Assembly (NCBI RefSeq): GCF_015706575.1
Contig: NW_024037059.1
Coordinates: 13,615,730 to 13,679,729, forward strand
Direction: 5' to 3'
Length of the DNA: 64,000 nt
DNA from: Patiria miniata
Taxonomy: Eukaryota; Echinodermata; Asteroidea; Valvatida; Asterinidae
Shown here one piece after another: positions 1 through 12,200 of this stretch. Below the pieces are notes generated by a model. That model saw only the letters and a program-made list of their open reading frames with translations, was not told where the DNA came from and did no database searches. The translations under genes were made by a program, and so were the position numbers. Position 1 is the first letter of the stretch. Each line of letters starts with the position of its first letter.

Positions 1-117
1 ATAAACTACGTATTTAGTGCTTCATGCAGGGCAACGCCTCCAAGAAAATTGGAAATAAGCTTACTGCTCCCCAGTCTATGATAAAACCATAATAATGGTC
101 ACTATTAGTACATATTT
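1..117. mobile_element. Foldback element FB-1, left end cut by window
   Basis: The right terminal inverted repeat (TATGATAAAACCATAATAAT) is present at about 77-113, while the left arm is cut by the window edge. It sits upstream of exon A1 in the same position as the complete copies upstream of the other A exons. Confidence 0.6.
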
Positions 118-199
118 TGGTCACATTTTCCCAATGTTTAGTGTTTTTTTTTTCTAGGGTACCACACATTTACATTTCTGTTTATTTTTGACTTGACAG
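118..199 (+). other. Intron segment before exon A1
   Basis: Contains a pyrimidine-rich tract and the tgacag acceptor. The sequence is shared with the introns upstream of every A exon, so it belongs to the duplicated unit. No other element is seen. Confidence 0.6.
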
Positions 200-271
200 T
201 ACGATGGACGGTCTTCCTCTTCAAAGGATTCCCAACGGTTTATTTAGCGGGCTGATCAATCTCCGCACGCT
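200..271 (+). CDS. LRR exon A1
   Basis: A 72-bp phase-2 exon between a tgacag acceptor and a gtaagt donor. It encodes one LRR with core TMDGLPLQRIPNGLFSGL and C-terminal variable residues I-N-L-R-T. It is the first LRR visible; the previous exon must end in phase 2, presumably with CT. No B partner follows it: the intron copy that should carry B breaks at about 1070, where LINE sequence begins. Confidence 0.85.
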
Positions 272-3200
272 GTAAGTTTGATACGGTTCCTGTTTGTTTC
301 CGATGTCACAGCTGACAGTGCAATCTGTATTCCATCATGAGCTTTGTCATCAGTCCGACTCTCTCCAAAGTTACCGTTAAGCGTTTTCTTTCGAGTTAAG
401 AGTAACATTCCTTAAAGTAGCTGTTAAGCCCAGAAAATTTTAATCAGGATGTAATCAGTCATTTTTTATATTTTGATTTAACAGATAATACAAATGTTAC
501 TGTCACAATTTTGTGGGCATAATAGAAATACATGTGATCAAAATAGCTGTCTTTGGAGTGATCTCTGTTGTTTGCAAATCGCTGCTAGTGTACGCTCATA
601 TTCTATCGCATAACTAACTTCAGCTTGATGAGACAGTAATTTTGGCTGTACAATATTCTTCGAGATCATCTGTTAGGTTCGTTTCGTGTTTAGTAGTTAT
701 CCAAGAGCATGAAGTCGCTGCAAGCTCTATCCAACATCACACACTTTGTTGTCGTTGATGAATAGCTGCAGTAACGAATATGCAAGTAAACCGATTTTTT
801 TTAAAGCTCGTTAATGTAAGTCATACCAAAAATTGTTCAGGTGGGACTCGAACCCATGCCCTCCTGCTTTCTAGTGCAGACGTGTTACCACTCGACTTCC
901 GAGCTTAGAGGATCGGTTGGCTGGTTTGAATATGATGTGCATAGCAGCGGGTACCGCATTTGAATATTCATATTAAGATGGAAGAATATTTGCGCCGGGG
1001 TAATGTAAATCAATATTAGGTTTTGCCCTTCACCGATATATAAACACTGCATACTCAGTATACAGTGTTTACACTGTATACCCAGCCCCTATTGACGCGA
1101 TCTACGACCGGATGACGCAAATCTGGGCGACCAAGAAAATACCGGAATCTAATTGGGGGAATTCGAATCTGGAAGTTTTATGGAAAGGGAAAGGGTCCAG
1201 GAAGGACGCAGCCATGTACAGGGGTCTAGCCATTGGGAGCACCATGTGCGAAATAGTTATTGCAATTATGCTAAAACGTCTCCAGGGTTAGTAGGAGGGT
1301 CAACTCTGCGATAACCAGTACGGTTTCCGAAAACAAATCCTAGCACTACCGATGGCATCTTTGTTTTGAAGCGTGTGCAGCAAATCACGACTGCGGAGTA
1401 CGGCGAGGGGGGCTGGAGAGTCCTTTCTTGTACTATTTGTACATAGACTACGTGATGAGAACGTCTGTGTACGAAGCGTCAAAAGACGAAACCATCGAAT
1501 TTTTTTCCAGCACACCCACAACCTTGTGGAAACATGCATATGCCAGAACACGTCAATCTGGGGTTGGTTTCATTATTCGATTCGATGTCAACGTTGGTGA
1601 AGTCGCCTGCATTAGTCCGCGTCTTCTGACAGCTGAACTCACCATCCACGTCTGCAACGTTAAGTAGTAGTTGGATCGCTCCAACGAAAGGCGAAGAAAT
1701 TTCAAAGTCCACCTTCTACCGCCAACACCGCGAATGATTTGCGGTGACTTCAATGCGACTTGCTCACTGGCCGAATCTCACTGCTATTTTCGACACAACA
1801 CCACTGTTGAGGCCGGGACATTCTATGAATAACAACGGAGATCGATTGCTAGAATACGACCGGGATTTCAAACTGTCGCTATGGAATATATATGGTATGA
1901 TCAACATAAGGTCCGCCACTGAACTTGATACAGCAATGACGGTGTTACCAAGAAAGTTTCACTACTACATCTTATGTGATAGCTGGATGAGACAAAAATG
2001 TGTTCAATTGTCGAGTGATGCGCTCATGTGACTTCTCGTCTGATCACGATTAGCTGCTGGTTGCATCGCTTCGAACACCAGTGAACCGGCAGGCGCGTTT
2101 TCGTCTACGTCGCTCCAAACCAACACGAACACTCGATCTAGATGAGCTAAAGACCCAGACACCAGAGCAGCCTATAGCGAGCTGGTCAAGGAGAAGCTCC
2201 AACGTCTTGACATCACCACTGTCGACGATTTCAACGTGAACGTTGTTGATGCGCTCCAGTCTGCCGCCCACGCTACCCTGCCATAAAAATCGAAATCCCA
2301 TTGCAAATCGATTTTACAGAAGCGATCCATTGCTGCAAAACTTGTTTCGAAAACGGAACAACGTCGCACATTCGGGAGAATCGGAGGGACCTAAAACCAA
2401 CTTTGTCCAGGCTGCTCCTGAGCAGAACCCGTCAGCTCACTTATGAGTATTTCACAACAGAAGCTCAGCTCATAAGCCCACTCCATACCCAGCGGAAAAT
2501 AGAAATACTGATCGCAACTGCCAAACAAGTGACCACATCATAGAACCAACACTGGCACTACCTGCCTACCAGACCAAATTCGTGCCCCATCAAGTCAAGA
2601 ATCACTTCAATCCCCTCCAACCCACCTCCCACCCAACGGAACTCGATCACCTGCCTTTGCTCACAACCTTCTTCAAAAAATCGAATCCGATTTCAACCAT
2701 GACCCCCTTCCAAAATGGAAATTGAGGAATGCATCAAACGTCTCAAGAACCATAAAAGCCAGTAACGATATCCTTCCTGCATTTCTTAAATCCATCTACA
2801 CCTACCCAGCCCCTATTGACGCGATCTACGACCGGATGACGCAAATCTGGGCGACCAAGAAAATACCGGAATCTAATTGGGGGAATTCCAATCTGGAAGT
2901 TTTATGGAAAGGGAAAGGGTCCAGGAAGGACGCAGCCATGTACAGGGGTCTAGCCATTGGGAGCACCATGTGCGAAATGGTTATTGCAATTATCCTAAAA
3001 CGTCTCCAGGGTTAGTAGGAGGGTCAACTCTGCGATAACCAGTACGGTTTCCGAAAACAAATGGCATCTTTGTTTTGAAGCGTGTGCAGCAAATCACGAC
3101 TGCGGAGTACGGCGAGGGGGGCTGGAAAGCCCCTTCTTGTACTATTTGTACATAGACTACGTGATGAGAACGTCTGTGTATGAAGCGTCAAAAGACAAAA

Positions 3201-6200
3201 CCATCGACTTTTTTTCCAGCACACCCACAACCTTGCGGAAACATGCATCAAAGACCGCCTAAAAGCTCCATCGGCGACATCCAAACTCTCCTGGTCCGGA
3301 TACCGGATACGCCGAATATTTAATCCTTTTCCTCAACACTGCACCCGCCCTCCAAAACGTTGCCGCCCTCCTCAACGACGTTTCATCAACTTCGGTCTCA
3401 AGATCAACCTTACAAAGACATAGACGATGATATCAAATTCACAACCATCAACACCAACACTCCCTATCTATCCTATCCAAATCAACAACATGGACATCAA
3501 AAAGTACCGATCGACATTCAAGTACCTGCTAGCGTCAAGCTAGCCACCACGCGCCTGCAACGCGCTTACATATCCAGTAGCGGAGATTGTTGCAGTATCC
3601 AGCAGATGCAGATACTTGGGCAAACAAATATTACATGACCAACCCAACACCTGCGATCTCGAAGTCAGCTACCGGGTCGACTGCGCACGCACAAATGTTG
3701 CTGCTAACAAGGCACTGTTAGTAAATCACTGGATAAAATGTGACATTGCGAGTTTTATTCCTTGATAGCCTGATTAGAAGTACACTAACCTATTCCAGCC
3801 AAAACTGGAACCCACTGAGGAGGCAAAGGCAACATTTGGATGCTGTGTACAGGGACTTTCTACGCAAAATGCTCCGTGGTGGATTTCGCAAGTCGATGCA
3901 ATGTGATAAGGATCACATGTTTCACTACACCAATGCCAGAATTCACCAAATCTGCGGCACCTCTGACGTCACGACCTTTATCGAAGATCAGCAAGACAGC
4001 TACTGTTGTCATATCATCCGTGGAGTTTCAGACCTCACCACGAAAAAACTGCTCTTCAATTCCGACAAATATCAGAAACGAGGCTGCCCGATCCCGACTC
4101 TCCTCCAACAAGCCTGTGCAAACCGACAATGTACAGAAGCCGAACTTTCTCATGAGCATTGAAGTTTCTCGATACACAAGTACCGGTATCCTGCCTATCG
4201 TTGGATTAACGAAGCAGTAAACCAAATGAATAAAATGTAGGCCTATGGCAGAAAATTTGTTTTACTTTTTCTTCTGAGCAAACTGATATTACGTCAATTG
4301 GGAAGTGACATTCCTCTTCTGAGCAAATTGATATAACGGGTTCAATCTGGAAGTTTAATACAATATTAATTTTCTTTTTGTTTTTAAGCAAAATAATATA
4401 TGTAACAGATCATAATGACTGTAAATCAATATTAGGTTTTGCCCTTCACCGATATATAAACACTGCATACTCAGTATACAGTGTTTACACTGTATACCCA
4501 GCCCCTATTGACGCGATCTACGACCGGATGACGCAAATCTGGGCGACCAAGAAAATACCGGAATCTAATTGGGGGAATTCGAATCTGGAAGTTTTATGGA
4601 AAAGGAAAGGGTCCAGGAAGGACGCAGCCATGTACAGGGGTCTAGCCATTGGGAGCACCATGTGCGAAATGGTTATTGCAATTATCCTAAAACGTCTCCA
4701 GGGTTAGTAGGAGGGTCAACTCTGCGATAACCAGTACGGTTTCCGAAAACAAATCCTAGCACTACCGATGGCATCTTTGTTTTGAAGCGTGTGCAGCAAT
4801 CACGACTGCGGAGTACGGCGAGGGGGGGGGGGGGGGCTGGAGAGTCCTTTCTTGTACTATTTGTACATAGACTACGTGATGAGAACGTCTGTGTATGAAG
4901 CGTCAAAAGACGAAACCATCGAAATTTTTTTCCAGCACACCCACAACCTTGTGGAAACATGCATAAAAGACCGCCTAAAAGCTCCATCGGCGACATCCAA
5001 ACTCTCCTGGTCCGGATACCGGATACTCCGAATATTTAATCCTTTTTCCTCAACACAGCACCCGCCCGCCAAAACGTTGCCGCCCTCCTCAACGACGTTT
5101 TATCAACTTCGGTCTCAAGATCAACCTTACAAAGACATAGACGATGATATCAAATTCACAACCATCAACACCAACACTCCCTGTCTATCCTATCCAAATC
5201 ATCAACATGGACATCAAAAAGTACCGATCGACATTCAAGTACCTGCTAGCGTCAAGCTAGCCACCACGCGCCTGCAACTTACATATCCAGTAGCGGAAAC
5301 TGTTGCAGTAACAAGCAGATGCAGAAACTTGGGCAAACAAATATTACATGACCAACCCAACACCTGCGACCTCGAAATCAGCTACCGGTGTCACGGTCTC
5401 GCTTCTCCGGCGTGCTGGATTCTCTGGGTGAATGCGGCGGATAATTGAGCACGTTACAGTGCACGTTACATGAGCACGATACATGCTCATGTGTCCGCTG
5501 TGCTTACTTTTCCTCGGGCGGTGCTATGGAGTCTACCAAGTCCACCCAAGAATGTTTTATGTAACACTTCCTGTGGGTCAAGCTTAAAGAGGACTGGAGT
5601 ATTTTGCCTGGGTCATTCCATGGTCTTGCAACAGCGTGGGTGTGTACGTGTGTGTATGGAAGAATAATTAAGAATGAACTCCTTAGTCTGTGCATGGCTC
5701 CTTCTGTGAAAGGTCTGTGTTCCTTGCTCGTTCGTGGTTGTCTTTATTTTTGCAACCATGTGTATCCTTCACATCTTTACATATACAGTGTATTGGGAGT
5801 TCCGCGCGCCACGAAAATTCTGGATTCGACTGGTACCTTGTAACGTATACATTTGTACATACAAATATCCAAAGATCTCACGTGCACCCGTACAGCCCCA
5901 AAGGACTCAGCACACAATAAAGTTGGCGAAATGTACACTACTGCGCAACTTGCGCATGCGTGTTTAGGCGAAATTTCCCTCTGCAGAGAAGCTAGCACGC
6001 CGGAGAAGTGAGACCGTGACACCGGGTCGACTGCGCACGCACAAATTTTGCTGCTAACAAGGCACTGTTAGTAAATCACTGGATAAAATGTGACATTGCG
6101 AGTTTTATTCCTTGATAGCCTGATTAGAAGTACACTAACCTATTCCAGCCAAACCTGGAACCCACTGAGGAGGCAAAGGCAACATTTGGATGCTGTGTAT

Positions 6201-9200
6201 AGGGACTTTCTATGCAGAATGCTCCGTGGTGGATTTCGCAAGTCGATGCAATGTGATGAGGAACACAAGTTTCACTACACCAATGCGAGAATTCACCAAA
6301 TCTGCGGCACCTCTGACGTCACGACCTTTATCGGAGATCAGCAAAACAGCTACTGTTGTCATATCATCCGTGGAGTTTCAGACCTCACCACGAAAAAACT
6401 GCTCTTCAATTCCGACAAATATCAGAAACGAGGCTGCCCCACCCAACTCCCCTCCAACAAGCCTGTGCAAACCGACAATGTACAGAAGCCGAACTTTCTC
6501 ATGAGCATTGAAGTTTCTCGATACACAAGTACCGGTATCCTGCCTATCGTTGGATTAACGAAGCAGTAAACCAAATGAATAAAATGTAGGCCTATGGCAG
6601 AAAATTTGTTTTACTTTTTCTTCTGAGCAAACTGATATAACGTCAATCGGGAAGTGACAATATTAATTGTTTTTTTAAAGAAAAATAATGTTACAAATCA
6701 TAATAGGGCCTAACTGTTACATTCACCACAATGTGGGTTCAGATGATTATGTTGCAATGTTATGTCCTTGGAGTGTAAATAAGAAATATTTTGTTGTACA
6801 GGGTGTATATAAGAAAGACAAACAAAGATATCATATCAACAGGATATGAACTTAACGACCATTATTACGGTTTTATCATAAAGTACGGATTTAGTGCTTC
6901 ATGCAGGGCAACGCCTCCAAGATATTGGAAATAAGCTTACTGCTCCCCAGTCTATGATAACACCATAATAATGGTCATTAGTAGTACATATTTTGGTCAC
7001 ATTTTCCCAATGTTTAGTGGGTTTTTTTTTTTCGAGGGTACCACACATTTACATTTCTGTTTATTTTTGACTTGACAGTACGATGGACAGTCTTCCTCTT
7101 CAAAGGATTCCCAACGGTTTATTTAGCGGGCTGTTCAATCTCCGCAGGCTGTAAGTTTGATACGGTTCCTGTTTGTTTTCGATGTCACAGCTGACAGTGC
7201 AAACTCTATTTGCATCATAAGAATTGGCATCAATCCGACTCTCTCCAAAGTTAACGTTAAGCGTTTTCTTTCGAGTTAGAGTAACATTCCTTAAAGTAGC
7301 TGTTAATCCCATAGAAAAATTTAATCAGGATGTAATCAGTCATTTTTTAATATTTTGATTTAACAGATAATACAAATGTTATTGTCACAATTTTGTGGGC
7401 TTAATAGAAATACAATGTACATGTGATCAAAATAGCTGTCTTTGGAGTGATCTCTGTTGTTTGCAAATCGCTGCTAGTGAACGCTCACATTCTATATCAC
7501 ATAACAAAATGAACAGCTTGATGAGACAGTAATTTTGGCTGTATAATATTCTGCCTTATGGGTAGTTTAATTAAATAGAGATTAAAAAAACTGAAAGGAA
7601 AATCATACTTTAATAGTACTATAAACACCAATCTAAATGTATATATTTTGCAGTGTATTTCAGTTTTGTTATATTCCCCTTTTGATTCGATAGTAAGATG
7701 GTAAATCTTCCGCTCGTGTCGATTCCAGCTGCTTCATTTAGCGCACTCTCCAATCTCCGAGAACTGTAAGTTTGATATGCCTAGTATCTTGTTTGTGCTC
7801 AGGAGTTTATTTACTTCAGGCTGTATTTTACGGAAGCCCGTTCGTGCCAGGTTTTAAAAGTGAAACAAAATATTGTTGCAAAATAACGCAATCATTTTGG
7901 GAAAGAACGCAATACTTATGCGAAATAGCGCAGTAGTATTTCGAAATAATGCAATAGTATTGTAAATTAATGCAATATATGGAGAAATTACGCAACGTAG
8001 TATGGAGAAATAATCCAATACATTGCAAAATAACGAGATAGCTTTACGAAATTACACACTTAGTTTTTGTGACATGAAACGCAATGGTTTTTGCAAATAA
8101 GTAGAGTATATAATCAATGGGCCGAATGATAAAACCTTTATTATAGGCGTACTTCGGCAAATTCTCACGCCATATTTTATGAGAGATAAAATTTGTGTGG
8201 TGATAAAAGCCTACCCGAGTGCGTGGCGGATCATGTGCTTTTAAAGAGGGTTGACGGAGGGTGTTGAAGTCAACTCAGAGACAATTAATAAGAGGAACCA
8301 AAGGCCTGCAGCAAATGAATCAAGATCTTATGACGAGTGTTACTAAACGATTTTTTGTCGGGAACATTGGGATTTTCTCTCCAGGTGGCATTTTTAAGCC
8401 TAACATAAAATGAACAGAAATGACTTTGGCTGGACGGAAGATGATGGTTAACAACCTTAACAATCCCCACAATCTACCACTGCTTAATACCCCCATATTA
8501 GCATGTCTTATAAAACAAATGAAGGGCTAAAGGTACAGTTATATGGCCGAACTTTCCAAAATTCGTTGAATTTCTTCACGACACTTTAAAAAACAAAGTT
8601 TCAAGAGTGTTTCTTGATGCAAGGCATCAGTGAACTGGCAGTCGCGTTTTCGTCTACGTCGCTCCAAACCAACACGAACACTCGATCTAGATGAGCTAAA
8701 GACCCAGACACAAGAGCAGTCTACAGCGAGCTGGTCAAGGAGAAGCTCAACGTTTTGACATCACCACTGTCGACGATTTCAACGTGAACGTTGTCGATGC
8801 CCTCCAGTCTCCACTACGCTGCTATATTCGAAATCCCATTGCAAATCGATTTACATAAACGACCCAACGTTGCAGAACTTGTTTCGAAAGCAAGACGAAG
8901 TCAGACGCTTGGGAGAATCCAAGGGATCTAAAGCAAACACGTGTGCAGGCTGATCCTGATTAGAACCCGTCAGCTCACTAAATGAGCATTTCAAAGCAGA
9001 AGCTCAGCTCATAAGCTCACTCAATACCCAGCGGAACATAGAAAAGCTGATCGCAACTGCCAAACTACAAGTGACTCTACTTAGAACCAAGACTGGCATT
9101 ACCTGCCTAAACCAGACCAAATTCTTGCCCACTTCAAGAACCGCTTCAATCCCATCCAACCCACCTTCCACCCAGCGGAACTCGATCATCCGCTGTTGTT

Positions 9201-12200
9201 AACGACCTTCCTCCAAGAAAATACAACATCTTAGCCGATATCAACCATGACCCCCCTTCCAAAATGGAAATTGAGGAATGCCTCAAACGCCTCAAGAATC
9301 GTAAGGAAAAGATAGTCCTTCCAAATTTCTTAAATTCATGTACATCCATCCAGCCCCTATTGACGCAATCTACAATCTGACGACGCAAATCTGGACCACC
9401 AAGCAAATTGCAGAATGTTCATCCCTTCAACTTAGTTTGTGCACATACGCCAACATCTCGGCTAATGCCGGTGACTGTCGAAATGGCAGCGCCGCGGAGA
9501 GGAAAGACACACCACTTTTCATCTGAAAACATCCTGTTCATTTTGCTATTGTGTGAAATACAATGCAACCGGATGAACTGAAATGAGTTTATTTTAATTT
9601 TATTTGCCATATTTTTGTAATAAAAATTCGATATACCAAGTAAATGTCGTTTTAGATCGTTGTTTGCTTTCCATTTCCATGCAATCATCAACAAAAGGGC
9701 CAACTTTAGGTTTTTTTTAGTGTTCTCCAGTTTCCCCAAACGTGCCACTTATCACAGCATTTGAATGAGATATTAAAAATATTATTACAGGATTTACGTG
9801 TTATTGCGAATAGGTTTACGTTCACACTTCATTGACTTCACCCTTTGGTACTTAAGTATTCACTTCCTTAGAGTTTAGGCCCCTCCTGAAGACGGTCAGA
9901 GCATACTGACCGGAACGTCGAGTTTATACCTCTGGTTCTTTTCAGAACCATTCTCTTAGTTGAGAAATTATTCGCACATGGCGTTTCCGCAAACCTTTCA
10001 TTATTTAGGTTTACGTTCCTTAGGCGGGTATTGTTTTTAAAGTTTCCGTCCGTACGTTTACATGTACGAACCGCGCGCCATCAAAAACGATGTCACCGTG
10101 CACAGAAGGCCATGTTGGACCGTCCACATGGAGCACTAGTCCAGCTTGCGCCATGCGGAAAATCACGCTGCCCTATGGGTCAGCGGAAAAAAAACGTGTA
10201 CACTTCTGTCTTGAACTGTCATATTCGCAATAACTCGGAAATTATTTTCATCTATTCTTTGCCTAAATTAAAGACATTGCCTTTAATTTGAGAAATATTT
10301 TTAAAATTCAATTGATTCACGCAGGGTTTGAAAAAAATTTCGGGGAAAACAATCTCTCTCTTAAAATCTCTTTTTTAAGAGTAATTTTTACATTTGGACA
10401 ATCTCAGCTCATGACATGATTGTAAAGTTCAATTTAATGTTCTCAGTAATTTTCATGAGTTTAGGTCGTCTGTAAACTGTGGGTGATTACCCGGTATGTG
10501 ATATTGTTTTCGGCTGATTGACGGGTGCAGATTAATGGCGCCATCTGTCGTCTGTACGATTTCAGAATCTTTTGGTCCCTTACGCTTGCGGGGAAAAACT
10601 AAGTGGTGCACAAAGGCATGGGCATGAACATACGTGAAAAGACCGCCTAAAAGCTCCATCAATGACATGCGAACTCTCCTGGTCTGGATATGCCGATGAT
10701 TTCATCCTTTTCCTCAACACTGCACCTGCACACCATACCTCCAAACTACTGCCGCCCTCCTCAACGACGTTTTCGTCAATATCGATCTCAAGATCAATTT
10801 TAAAGACAGAGACGATGATATTAAACTTCACAACCTTCAATCCCAACACCCTCTACCCCTCCTAGGTTATCCAAATCAACAACATGAACATCAAAAACAC
10901 CGAGACATTCAAGCACCTGGGCACATTATATCACTTGCCCAACCCAACACCAGGGACATCGAAATCAGCTACTGGGTCAACAGCGCACGCTCAAATTGCG
11001 CCCCTAACAAGGCACTGTTAGTAAATCATTGGATAAATAATGTGACATTGCGAGTTCCATACCTTTTTAGCCTGATTAAAAGTACACTGACCTATTCCAG
11101 CCAAAACTGGAACCCACTGAGGAGGAAAAGACAACATTTAGATGCTGTGTATAGGGACTTTCTACACAGAGTGGTCCGTGGTGGGTTTTTCTAAGTCAGC
11201 GCATTTTGGTGAGGAACACAAGTTTCACTACACCAATGCGAGAATTCACCAAATCTGCGGCACCTCTGACGTCACGACCTTTATCGGAGATCAGCAAGAC
11301 AGCTACTGTTGTCATATCATCCGTGGAGTTTCAGACCTCACTACGAAAAAAACTGCTCTTCAATGCCGACAAATACCAGAAACGAGGTTGCTCCACCACA
11401 ACTCCCCTCCAAAAAGTCTGTGCAAACCGACAATGTACAGAAACCAAACTTGTCCATGAGCATTGAAGTTTCTCGATACACAAGTACCGGTATCCTGCCT
11501 ATCGTTAGAATAACGAAGCAGTAAACCAAATGAATAAAATGTAGGCCTATGTTTTATTTTTTCTTCTTAGCAAACTGATATAACGTCAATCGGGAAGTGA
11601 CATTATTCTTCTGAGCAAATTGATAGAACGGGTTCAATCTGGAAGTTTAATACGATATTAATTTTCTTTTTGTTTTTAAGCAAAAGAATGTATGTAACAG
11701 ATTAACTGTTACATTCACCCCAATGTGGGTTCAGACGATTAGGCCAAAAAAAAAATTAAGTAGGTCTCTGGTCAGCGCGCGCGTCGATTTTAATCATGCG
11801 CGTCGATCTTTTTTTTTCCAAAATGTTCTGCGGGAGCTCCAACAGCGCCCTCTATCTCCGCTCCTCCTCAATTTTTTTTACCAAAGAGCACCAAGGAATG
11901 GGAAATTGCACCAAGGCAAATGATCGAAAGCACCAAGGCAAATTATGGAGGACACCAATGTAGGATGGAACGCCGTATTATCGCGGTACTTATCACGTTT
12001 CTCGTTCGGAATAGAGATTGCCCACTAACCTTCCAGAATTGTCCTGTCTTATGTGTAGTATTACTCTTCCTTTTTAAATTAATATAAAAACATCTGACGG
12101 GTGGTGAGGTTTATTCCGTGTACGATGCCTGTGAAAATAGACATGCGCGGAGTGTGCGCATGGAGGTGGACTCCCTATTATCGCGGTATGCGGGAAGTGG

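Noticed and set aside
9419..9748. 109-codon minus-strand ORF as a new gene
   Set aside because: Preserved in two copies but broken in the third; no start context, no domain, and recent duplication is enough to explain the similarity.
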